From contig JAGOBX010000240.1 in the NCBI GenBank assembly GCA_017999075.1, positions 1 to 6,037 of the forward strand: a DNA stretch of 6,037 nt, in the 5' to 3' direction. This document shows, piece by piece, positions 1 to 6,018 of this stretch (positions are counted from its first letter, which is position 1; every line of letters begins with the position of its first letter). A model generated the notes under the pieces. The model was not told the DNA's origin, did no database searches, and worked only from the letters and a program-made list of their open reading frames with translations. Both the position numbers and the translations under genes were made by a program. Origin of the DNA: JAGOBX01 sp017999075 [NCBI: Candidatus Babelota bacterium]. GTDB lineage: Bacteria; JAGOBX01.

Positions 1-1471
1 TGCATTATGCAAAAAAAACGGATTAAACAAAAATTTAAAAATAATGAGCGCGTTTTTCGCGCTTTTATATATATCTTTTTCAAGAACATATTGGACAGAA
101 TCAATTTCGGCTGAAGTTTATATTCTGCATATACTTGCAATAACTTCAATGCTTGAATTGATGTTATTTGACAATTTAATATCGAATAAACCTGTATTAT
201 ATTCAACAACAGCAGGTATCATTGCAGGCATATCATTCAGCAATCATTCATCTATCATATTTATAATTCCGGTTTTTATAATTACACTTATGCTACGAAC
301 AAAAAAGCTGAAGCATATTTTAATTTTTATACTAATGGCAGTGATGGTATGGCTTATATTCAATCTGGATATGATGATGAGGGCAAAGTCTAATCCGGAA
401 TTAAATTTAGGAAATCCGTCAGACATTAAATCATTGGTTAAAACCGTAACCATGTCGCAATATAAAAATTTGGTAAAATATCCGCTTTTTAATAATGCAA
501 AAATTAATTTTTTAAAAAATAATTTCAATAATGAATTTGATTACATTTTTCTAATAATTTCTTTAGCAGGGTTCGTTTTTATACAAAAACTTTCAAAAAA
601 AATTTTTGTAATATTATTTTCTGTATTTGTTGTTTTTGGTATTTCCATATTCGGATTTTACAGACAGGTATCGTATGAAGCTGTATTAGAAACAATATAT
701 GTTTTTTTTCTTCCATTATACGTTATATTGACAATATCATTCGGTTATGGATTATACGTCATATTTTCATATTTTTTCAGTACCGGCATTTTTCTGAAAA
801 AATTAACAGGTGCAACGCTTTTGATTGTATTAACATTAATGTTAATAATAAATTTTACAGAAAATTTTAATTACAACAATATGAGGGATATTGACATTTG
901 CGATTTATATACGGAAGATATTCTTAATGAAACCGGGAAAAACGGCATACTACTGACTGATGATGATAATATTGTTTATTCGATATGGTATAACCAAATG
1001 GTTTTAAAGCGGTACAGAGACAGACTGGTAATTCATCCTGAATTATTAAAAACAAAATGGTTTTTAAAAACAGACGCAAGGAAGTTGTCTGATATTTCAG
1101 AGTATATCGATAAATTCCGAAACAATATATCAGTGATAGCATTCACCGATAAATTAAAACAGTCAACTCAAGGAAGAAGCTTATTCGGTTTAACCGATAA
1201 AATGGTTATTGAAAATAACATGCATTTAACAAATTTTGAAGGTTATAATATTATCGATAAAATTAAAAAGTACAAATATTCCGCTTTTTATAACAAAAAG
1301 GTTTATTATATATTGAAACATTATTCAATAGCGTATACTGTAAAAGGTATTTTATACGCAAGAAATAAACAGTTTAAAAATGCCGAAAAATGTTTTTTAA
1401 ATGCGCTTGAATGTGATGGAGATAATATTGACGCAAAACGCAATTTGATGCTGGTAAAAAAAGAAAATTAA
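1..1471 (+). CDS. DUF2723 family membrane glycosyltransferase (protein O-mannosyltransferase-like) with C-terminal TPR, 5' end cut by window edge
   Basis: The reading frame is open from base 2, so the ATG at 44 is probably an internal methionine and the N-terminal part of the gene lies outside the window. Numbering from that Met, there are several hydrophobic segments up to about residue 270 (roughly 1-12, 23-42, 52-82, 90-108, 166-204, 215-245, 255-271). DUF2723 hallmarks are visible: W17 with AEVY at 23-26; SNH at 66-68 before a hydrophobic helix; the RAKSNPELNLGNP stretch at 113-125 followed by QY at 139-140; and a soluble region with LLTDDDN at 303-309, IWYNQ at 314-318 and TKWFLKTDAR at 337-346. 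The family resembles GT-C/PMT enzymes that move sugars from lipid carriers to extracytoplasmic acceptors. Activity here is inferred from family resemblance. Residues about 428-462 form a TPR-like repeat. The gene is followed by the candidate RNA/terminator region. I am confident of the family and less so of the substrate. Confidence 0.8.
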   Translation, partial: ALCKKNGLNKNLKIMSAFFALLYISFSRTYWTESISAEVYILHILAITSMLELMLFDNLISNKPVLYSTTAGIIAGISFSNHSSIIFIIPVFIITLMLRTKKLKHILIFILMAVMVWLIFNLDMMMRAKSNPELNLGNPSDIKSLVKTVTMSQYKNLVKYPLFNNAKINFLKNNFNNEFDYIFLIISLAGFVFIQKLSKKIFVILFSVFVVFGISIFGFYRQVSYEAVLETIYVFFLPLYVILTISFGYGLYVIFSYFFSTGIFLKKLTGATLLIVLTLMLIINFTENFNYNNMRDIDICDLYTEDILNETGKNGILLTDDDNIVYSIWYNQMVLKRYRDRLVIHPELLKTKWFLKTDARKLSDISEYIDKFRNNISVIAFTDKLKQSTQGRSLFGLTDKMVIENNMHLTNFEGYNIIDKIKKYKYSAFYNKKVYYILKHYSIAYTVKGILYARNKQFKNAEKCFLNALECDGDNIDAKRNLMLVKKEN

Positions 1472-1478
1472 AATTATA

Positions 1479-1507
1479 TTGCGTAATTTTTCGGCATGTG
1501 TTATTAT
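1479..1507 (+). promoter_or_regulatory. Candidate sigma-70-type promoter for the RNA element
   Basis: A TTGCGT hexamer (1479-1484) and a TATTAT hexamer (1502-1507) are separated by exactly 17 bases just after the DUF2723 stop codon. The -10 matches the consensus at 5 of 6 positions and the -35 at only 3 of 6. Transcription would start near 1514, a few bases before the long-range stem of the foldable element that ends in an intrinsic terminator. In AT-rich DNA such matches occur by chance, so support comes mainly from its position. Confidence 0.35.
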
Positions 1508-1513
1508 TGAGAT

Positions 1514-1627
1514 TACTGTAAATCAGTTATGCATTCGCCGGATTGATTCCCCGGCGGCTGACCTGACTCATTTACTTCCTCTAACGCTGCTAATCCTTAA
1601 TGCCCTCAAGGGTTAGCAGCCCTTTTT
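1514..1627 (+). ncRNA. Candidate structured small RNA of unknown family (about 114 nt)
   Basis: This stretch is visibly richer in G and C than its surroundings and folds into three helices. P1 pairs 1518-1527 with 1566-1575 (GTAAAT/ATTTAC, a C-C mismatch, then AGT/ACT). P1 encloses P2, a perfect 6-bp hairpin CGCCGG (1536-1541)/CCGGCG (1551-1556). P3 is the terminator hairpin at 1586-1620 with a following T run. A candidate promoter lies immediately upstream. No convincing open reading frame covers it. I compared it by eye with SRP RNA, tmRNA, RNase P, 6S and common riboswitch cores and found no match. It could instead be only the 3' UTR and terminator of the DUF2723 gene, or a leader for the SGNH gene, though the SGNH start is 157 bases past the terminator. 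Confidence 0.4.
1586..1627 (+). terminator. Intrinsic (Rho-independent) terminator
   Basis: A 13-bp stem pairs 1586-1598 with 1608-1620 (left arm GCTGCTAATCCTT) and contains a single G-T wobble. The loop has 9 bases, and CC plus five T's (1623-1627) follow directly. The T run lies only on the + strand side, so it terminates rightward transcription from the DUF2723 gene and/or the candidate small RNA. Confidence 0.85.
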
Positions 1628-1783
1628 ACAAAAATTATTTAACAAAAAAAAGCTGCACATAAAAATAAATTGTATTTTTTCCATAATATAATACAATTCC
1701 TGTTTTTATTTTGCTTTTAGATTTTATATATTGCTGCAGTAACTTTTTAAAATGTTCAATTTTCTTGATTTTGCTTTAAATTA
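1628..1783 (+). promoter_or_regulatory. AT-rich leader upstream of the SGNH hydrolase gene
   Basis: This gap between the terminator and the SGNH start must hold that gene's promoter if the terminator is efficient. It contains a perfect 9-bp inverted repeat, AATTGTATT (1668-1676)/AATACAATT (1690-1698), with a 13-base spacer. Inside it, TTGTAT (1670-1675) and TACAAT (1692-1697) are 16 bases apart and could serve as -35 and -10; TATAAT also occurs at 1687-1692. No Shine-Dalgarno-like purine run precedes the ATG at 1784. I see no gene or tRNA here. Confidence 0.35.
1668..1698. repeat. 9-bp inverted repeat, possible operator or hairpin
   Basis: The arms AATTGTATT and AATACAATT are perfect reverse complements with 13 bases between them, 86 bases before the SGNH start. 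The arms overlap plausible -35 and -10 boxes, so a dimeric repressor site is conceivable. All-AT arms with one G/C each are cheap to find by chance in this composition. Confidence 0.3.
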
Positions 1784-2809
1784 ATGAGTAATTTACCTAT
1801 TTATAAAAAAATTATTTTTGTTGGAATTTTTTTTTGTTTTCTCTTTATAGCCGCTGAAATTGCCGGAAGATTTATTAATTTCAATTTCAATAAAGACGTT
1901 TCACAATTTTCAGTACCAATGCTGGCTGATAGAAATTTTGTTATTGAAGATGAAGAATTGTTCTGGAAATTCAAACCTTCTGTAACAATTCATTCAAGAT
2001 GGACATTTCCTTCTTTCATAAAAATAAATTCAGACGGTTTCAGGAGCAATACAGAATACATCGAACAAAAATCACCAGGAACAACAAGAATAGCATGTAT
2101 AGGAAACAGCGTAACTTTCGGATACAGGCGTTCCCTTGAAGAATCATTTGAATATATTCTCCAGACAAAACTCAATTCAAACAGTAAATCTAAAAAATTC
2201 GAAATATATAATTTCGGAGTTCCGGGTTATACTTCACACCAGGGGCTTGCAGTTCTAAAAAAAAACGTTCTCAAATACAATCCTGACATAATTACAGTTT
2301 GTTTCGGAATCAATGATGAACGGTTAGTTGCTGTTCCCGACAAATTCAGGAAGGTAAATATTAATTTTTTTTCAAAACTTGAACCGTATTTTCAAAAATT
2401 GTTCACTTATAAAGTTTTGATGAAACTTTATTACGATTCCATTGAACAGAAATTAAAAAAAAACTTTTTGAAACCAAGGGTTTCTTTAGAAGATTATGAA
2501 AAAAATTTAGACGAAATCATCTCAATTTGCAGCAAAAAAAATATAAATGTCATAATAATAACTCCGCCTTATAATCCCGCATTAAAAGACGACGAAGATT
2601 TTATAAAATCAATGAAAAAATACAGGGAATCAGCGATAAAAACAGCAATAAAAAATAATTGCAGGCTTGCCGATTATTCTAAAAAAGTCGATGATACTTT
2701 TAAACTTGAAAATATAAATTATATCTGGGACTCATGTCATCCTGACATTAAAGGAAATACAATATTAGCTGATATGCTCGAAACCATAATAACACAGATC
2801 AGCTTTTAA
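1784..2809 (+). CDS. Membrane-anchored SGNH/GDSL family hydrolase
   Basis: The product is a 341-residue protein. A short basic N-terminus and a single hydrophobic helix (about 9-29) form a signal anchor, placing the catalytic domain outside the cytoplasm. Before the catalytic core lies the conserved preface of a large SGNH subgroup: WKFKP at 61-65 and INSDGFR at 81-87. The SGNH blocks follow in order: GNSVTFG at 107-113 with nucleophile S109; NFGVPGY at 143-149 for the oxyanion hole; GIND at 175-178 with N177; and DSCHP at 316-320 giving D316 and H319. Block I reads GNS rather than GDS. Such enzymes remove or transfer acyl groups on glycans, lipids or small esters; the substrate is not predictable here. 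The start has no clear ribosome binding site, but the helix begins right after it. Being next to a DUF2723 glycosyltransferase fits a role in modifying envelope glycans, which is inference. Confidence 0.87.
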   Translation: MSNLPIYKKIIFVGIFFCFLFIAAEIAGRFINFNFNKDVSQFSVPMLADRNFVIEDEELFWKFKPSVTIHSRWTFPSFIKINSDGFRSNTEYIEQKSPGTTRIACIGNSVTFGYRRSLEESFEYILQTKLNSNSKSKKFEIYNFGVPGYTSHQGLAVLKKNVLKYNPDIITVCFGINDERLVAVPDKFRKVNINFFSKLEPYFQKLFTYKVLMKLYYDSIEQKLKKNFLKPRVSLEDYEKNLDEIISICSKKNINVIIITPPYNPALKDDEDFIKSMKKYRESAIKTAIKNNCRLADYSKKVDDTFKLENINYIWDSCHPDIKGNTILADMLETIITQISF

Positions 2810-2862
2810 AAAATCAAAATTCAAACCAAATAAATCTATCTTACTTTATAAAAATTAATTAA
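2810..2862. other. Short convergent intergenic gap without visible terminator
   Basis: The SGNH gene (+) and the hybrid kinase gene (-) run toward each other and end 53 bases apart. The gap is almost all A and T, and I see no stem followed by a T run on either strand. Transcription from the two sides may therefore overlap or end by a factor-dependent route. Confidence 0.5.
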
Positions 2863-4347
2863 TCATGTCATAACTTTTTTTATTATATCAATCAACTGCT
2901 GAAAATCGAAAGGTTTCTGTATAACAGAATAAGCTCCGAGTTCTGTCAAATTTCCGCTTTCATATTCAAGCTGACCTGACACAAAGACAATAGGCGTTTT
3001 ATTATTAATTTTCCTGAGTTCTTTAAATATTTCAATTCCTTTCATATCAGGCATAAGCAAATCAAGAAACACCAAATCAAAATCATTTTTAGAAAAAATT
3101 TCTATAGCCTGTTTTCCTCTTTCACAAACAGTAACATCAAACTTATTTATTTTCAGAATTTTTTCTATTGTTTTTAAAAAAGACTCTTCATCATCTACAA
3201 ATAAAATTTTACACGACAAATCTTGTAAATCGTTTTCAATTTGAATATTTGAAATATCTTTATTGCAGTCTTCAACATCTGAATACCCTCGAGGCAAAAC
3301 TATTTCAAACTTAGTTCCAACCCCTTCACTGCTTTCAACATTTATGATTCCATTATGTTTCTCAATAATTATAAAACTGACTGACAATCCAAGACCTGTG
3401 CCTTTGATCTTCAAATCATCTTTTGCCAATGCGCCTTTTGTAGTAAAAAAAGGCGTAAAAATCTTGTTTTTAGTTTCAGAATTCATCCCGACGCCTGTAT
3501 CGCTTATAGAAATATGAATATTTCCGTTTTTAAAAAAAGTTTCAATTTTTATTATTCCGTTACCTTTCGGCATAATAGCATGGCGCGCATTTATAAGCAG
3601 GTTAAGAAAAACCTGCTGAATCTGGCCTACATCAACGTTGACTTTTTCAGTTTTAGAATAAACTTTTTCAATAGTAATATTTTCAAGTTCAAATTGTTTT
3701 TTCTGCAATTTCAAAACATAATCAAGCAAAGTTTCAATTTCTACAAATTCTTTTTTAGGAGGAGTGGGTTTTGCGTAAGTCATCATATAAGAAACTATTT
3801 TTTTTCCCCGCATAAGTATTTTTTCAATCGTTTTCAAAGATTCTTCTGATTCGCCGTCAAGTTTTTTTTCAATCAACTGTATCAGTTGAACATTAGAATA
3901 AGCTACTGCGAGAATATTATTGAATTCATGCGCTATACCTGCAGTAAGCTGACCTACAGCAGATAACTTTTCAGATTGAATCAATTGATAAACTGCTTTA
4001 TTTAATTCTTCATTTTTATCAACTAATTTCCTGTTAATATCTTTAACCTTATGTTCTGAATCCTTGCATTCAGCAAAGACAGGTCTTATTCCACGAACTC
4101 CTAAAAACATAAGCACAGATAAACATAACCCGATTAGTTCATATATTAAATCAGTGGTAAAATTTATATTGAAAAAAATATAGTAAAGATGAAGGAGTCT
4201 TCTAATACCCATCAGGAAAAATGCTATTGACATAAACAGCCATGAATATCTCAACCCTGTTATTCTAATAAGCCATAGTGAATAAAAAGCAGCAGATAAT
4301 TGAAATGCTATAGACAATATGAGTATTGTAGAAATAACAATTGTCAT
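2863..4347 (-). CDS. Hybrid sensor histidine kinase with C-terminal receiver domain
   Basis: The product is a 494-residue inner-membrane two-component protein. Three TM helices (about 2-27, 33-59, 66-90), the second ending in an MGIRRL motif, make up the whole N-terminus; there is no extracytoplasmic domain and no PAS or HAMP. A coiled-coil linker (about 95-127) leads to the HisKA helix with LTAGIAHEFNN and phospho-acceptor H140. The ATP-binding domain has an N box at 244-258 (N253), DTGVG at 283-287, FTPFFTTK at 297-304 and GTGLGL at 316-321. The receiver domain (about 379-494) has D385/D386, phospho-acceptor D429, S457 and K478. The HEFNN signature is of the NtrB-like HPK4 type. It should autophosphorylate at H140 and pass the phosphate to D429 or to a partner. 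No DNA-binding or enzymatic output domain follows, so the output must lie elsewhere. It is the last gene of the operon, 16 bases after panD, with no visible Shine-Dalgarno sequence. Confidence 0.92.
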   Translation of the reverse strand: MTIVISTILILSIAFQLSAAFYSLWLIRITGLRYSWLFMSIAFFLMGIRRLLHLYYIFFNINFTTDLIYELIGLCLSVLMFLGVRGIRPVFAECKDSEHKVKDINRKLVDKNEELNKAVYQLIQSEKLSAVGQLTAGIAHEFNNILAVAYSNVQLIQLIEKKLDGESEESLKTIEKILMRGKKIVSYMMTYAKPTPPKKEFVEIETLLDYVLKLQKKQFELENITIEKVYSKTEKVNVDVGQIQQVFLNLLINARHAIMPKGNGIIKIETFFKNGNIHISISDTGVGMNSETKNKIFTPFFTTKGALAKDDLKIKGTGLGLSVSFIIIEKHNGIINVESSEGVGTKFEIVLPRGYSDVEDCNKDISNIQIENDLQDLSCKILFVDDEESFLKTIEKILKINKFDVTVCERGKQAIEIFSKNDFDLVFLDLLMPDMKGIEIFKELRKINNKTPIVFVSGQLEYESGNLTELGAYSVIQKPFDFQQLIDIIKKVMT

Positions 4348-4363
4348 ATAATTATAATTATAT

Positions 4364-4720
4364 TTATTTTATTTTAACTATATCGTTGTTTTCATTTAAA
4401 ACAATAATCACAGGTTTATGTATCTCAGCCTCATCTGCAGTCATTGATGCAAATGAAAAAATTATTATTCTATCGCCTAATGCAACAAGCCTGGCAGCAG
4501 CTCCGTTAAGTCCGATTTCCTTTGATCCGGCAGGAGCTTTAATAATATATGTTTCAAACCGTTCCGCATTATTTATATTGGATATCATAACTTTTTCGAA
4601 TTCGCGGAGGTTTGCAGCTTTTATGATATTTTCATCTATAGATATGCTTCCTTCGTAATTTATATCACATTTAGTTACTGAAGCCTTATGAATTTTGGAT
4701 TTTAAAAGAGTTATTTGCAT
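4364..4720 (-). CDS. panD: Aspartate 1-decarboxylase (pyruvoyl enzyme) proenzyme
   Basis: PanD converts L-aspartate to beta-alanine and CO2 in the cytoplasm, supplying the beta-alanine half of pantothenate and hence coenzyme A. The 118-residue product aligns with E. coli PanD numbering without gaps up to the active-site region. The self-cleavage site is G24-S25 in YEGSIS, where S25 becomes the pyruvoyl group. The substrate and processing residues K9, Y22, R54, T57, Y58, N72 and the GAAA run at 73-76 are all present, so the enzyme should be functional. The length is slightly below the 126 residues of the E. coli protein. It starts 25 bases after the 57-residue gene; an AAAGG run lies upstream but rather far from the ATG. 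panB and panC are not in this window. Its position between a small membrane protein and a histidine kinase is unusual. Confidence 0.95.
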   Translation of the reverse strand: MQITLLKSKIHKASVTKCDINYEGSISIDENIIKAANLREFEKVMISNINNAERFETYIIKAPAGSKEIGLNGAAARLVALGDRIIIFSFASMTADEAEIHKPVIIVLNENNDIVKIK

Positions 4721-4745
4721 TTATATTCATCAACCTTTTTCTATT

Positions 4746-4919
4746 TTAATTTAACAACTGATTAATCTGGCGTTCTGTTTCATTAGCGCCGCCACCTTTT
4801 CTTTTCTGTTCGAGTTTTTCAATGTCGCTTTCAGCTTTACTCATAAACTTAATTATGAACAAAAACATAATCGCCATTATCAAAACTATAGTAATAAAAG
4901 TAGTTGGCAGTTTTTTCAT
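4746..4919 (-). CDS. Small single-pass membrane protein, 57 residues, unknown function
   Basis: The product begins MKKLPTTFIT and has one hydrophobic helix at about residues 7-23, followed by a charged, helix-prone tail with SDIEKLEQKRK at 31-41, a GGG kink at 42-44 and a final polar helix. I do not recognise a family. The case for a real gene rests on three points: its ATG overlaps the stop of the upstream voltage-sensor gene in the classic ATGA arrangement (4916-4919); a purine-rich GGACGGGA run lies just before the start; and the translation is a coherent TM plus possible coiled-coil protein filling the gap between two genes. It could be an accessory subunit or adaptor of the upstream voltage-sensor protein, whose own tail is also coiled-coil-like. 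That role is inferred from position only. Confidence 0.7.
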   Translation of the reverse strand: MKKLPTTFITIVLIMAIMFLFIIKFMSKAESDIEKLEQKRKGGGANETERQINQLLN

Positions 4920-5977
4920 TTTTTCCCGTCCTGCAGCTGATTATAAGCTTCGTAATATTCCCAAAGTTTAGAATTATAATAATCAAGCGCATTATTATAA
5001 TTTTCCTGCAGTTTATATATAACTGTGTCTTTTAATTTTTCATCAAGTTCGATTTTTTTAAATTCCTGGTAGTGTTCTATAGCTTCTTCAAATTTATTAA
5101 CAGGATCCATGAAAAATTTTTTTATAGTCAAATGCAAAATTAATAGTAATAAAAATAAAAGCGGAAGCGAAGAAATAAGTATTATAAATTCAACTATCCG
5201 CACATAAAACTTAATTTCTTTTATTAGAACTTTTACAATTATAGTATTTGATATATTAACTTCTAAAATTTCATCAGGGAAATAAGTTTCAGAAACTTCC
5301 TTCTGAGTAGTATTTATATAATCTTCTAATTTTGTTTCAGAAGTTTTCATATCAATTTTATAATAAAAAACATCATCAATGAGTTTCAATTGATGGATAA
5401 ATTTATCAGGATCAAACTTTCCCTGATCATTTTTAGACGATAACACCAATGTTTTAACTAAAGTAGAATAATTATCTTCAAGAAAAGACATCAGCCGTTT
5501 ATCAATAAATCCTGCGGTAATCAAAGAAATAATTATAAAACCTAAAATAAGTATTATTGATATTGAATTAAATAATTTTTCTTCAAGAACAGATTGAGTG
5601 GTATGTTTTACTGTTTTCAATGCCCTGAATATTCTCAGCATCCGAAGCACTCTTAAAATTCTTATAAACCGCGTATATTTTATTCCTCTTATTGCGCGAA
5701 GAGCAGGAGTCAACACATCTGAACACGCTAACACGTCAATAATTATTTCGGTACTGAAAAAATATTCTTTTTTGAATAATATTATCCGTATTACTACGTC
5801 AATCAGAAAAATAACAGCAATTATAATATTATATATTTCAAATTTAGATTGAAGTACAGGAGTAATTTCAAAATAAGAATGAATTAACAGGCCGATTGCT
5901 ATAACAACAAGGAATAAAACAAAATAATCCCAAATTTTAAAATATATATTTTTTTTTATTTGTTCGGATTTAGACAT
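4916..5977 (-). CDS. Pore-less voltage-sensor-domain protein fused to a receptor-like TM / extracytoplasmic domain / TM / HAMP-like module
   Basis: The product is a 353-residue membrane protein. Residues 15-125 form an Ion_trans-type voltage sensor. S1 is about 15-36. S2 is about 47-68 and carries the charge-transfer pattern F57, D60, R64. S3 has the conserved D81. S4 has basic residues at every third position: R94, R97, K100, R103, R106, R109, R112, R115, R118, K121 and K124. A fifth helix (about 136-157) leads to roughly 99 extracytoplasmic residues (158-256), predicted mixed alpha/beta and possibly Cache/PAS-like, with no selectivity-filter sequence such as TxGYG. A sixth helix (about 257-284) precedes a cytoplasmic tail (285-353) that starts MDPVNKFEEAIEHY, like the first HAMP helix, and continues as a coiled coil. 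Charges at helix ends agree with cytoplasmic N- and C-termini. It heads the operon. It may be a membrane-potential sensor or receptor; a divergent channel is less likely. Confidence 0.8.
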   Translation of the reverse strand: MSKSEQIKKNIYFKIWDYFVLFLVVIAIGLLIHSYFEITPVLQSKFEIYNIIIAVIFLIDVVIRIILFKKEYFFSTEIIIDVLACSDVLTPALRAIRGIKYTRFIRILRVLRMLRIFRALKTVKHTTQSVLEEKLFNSISIILILGFIIISLITAGFIDKRLMSFLEDNYSTLVKTLVLSSKNDQGKFDPDKFIHQLKLIDDVFYYKIDMKTSETKLEDYINTTQKEVSETYFPDEILEVNISNTIIVKVLIKEIKFYVRIVEFIILISSLPLLFLLLLILHLTIKKFFMDPVNKFEEAIEHYQEFKKIELDEKLKDTVIYKLQENYNNALDYYNSKLWEYYEAYNQLQDGKK

Positions 5978-6012
5978 ATATAAAATCCAGCTCCATACTC
6001 AATTTTTTATAA

Positions 6013-6018
6013 ATTATA
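6013..6018 (-). promoter_or_regulatory. Candidate -10 box for the voltage-sensor / panD / kinase operon
   Basis: On the - strand a perfect TATAAT, preceded directly by TTTG, lies 35 bases before the ATG at 5977. The matching -35 at 17-base spacing would fall at the very edge of the window or beyond it, so it cannot be judged. The leader also contains GGAG about 14-17 bases before the ATG, too far for a good ribosome binding site. Confidence 0.4.

Noticed and set aside
44-46. ATG at 44 as the true start of the DUF2723 gene
   Set aside because: The frame stays open to the window edge, and the conserved N-terminal part of the family would be missing, so the start most likely lies upstream.
244-528. 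94-residue open frame on the - strand inside the DUF2723 gene
   Set aside because: It is antisense to a well-supported family match, and its translation shows no coherent domain or initiation signal.
924-1142. 72-residue open frame on the - strand within the DUF2723 gene
   Set aside because: It lies opposite the conserved soluble region of the family, with no independent evidence for translation.
1536-1565. tRNA T-arm-like sequence (GGATTGATTCC) as a tRNA, tmRNA end or attachment-site remnant
   Set aside because: The invariant TTC of the T loop is absent, the stem does not pair in the T-arm register, and no acceptor or anticodon arm is found.
1515-1625. Reverse-strand resemblance to cobalamin riboswitch or SRP RNA fragments (GAGTCAGG, GTCAGGTC)
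   Set aside because: The short words occur in the wrong order, the conserved cores are missing, and the terminator T run points to + strand transcription.
1990-2175. 61-residue open frame on the - strand
   Set aside because: It is antisense to the SGNH block I region and looks like a chance opening.
3263-3849. Two open frames of 84 and 111 residues on the + strand
   Set aside because: Both lie opposite the kinase catalytic domains. The second is a Phe/Lys-rich translation typical of AT-rich antisense DNA.
4341-4658. 105-residue open frame on the + strand
   Set aside because: It is antisense to panD, whose active-site residues are all present.
5210-5506. Ion-channel pore between TM5 and TM6
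   Set aside because: There is no TxGYG, TLESW or similar filter and no clear re-entrant pore helix; the loop of about 99 residues reads as a soluble domain.
5598-5852. 84-residue open frame on the + strand
   Set aside because: It is antisense to the S2-S4 coding region of the voltage-sensor gene.
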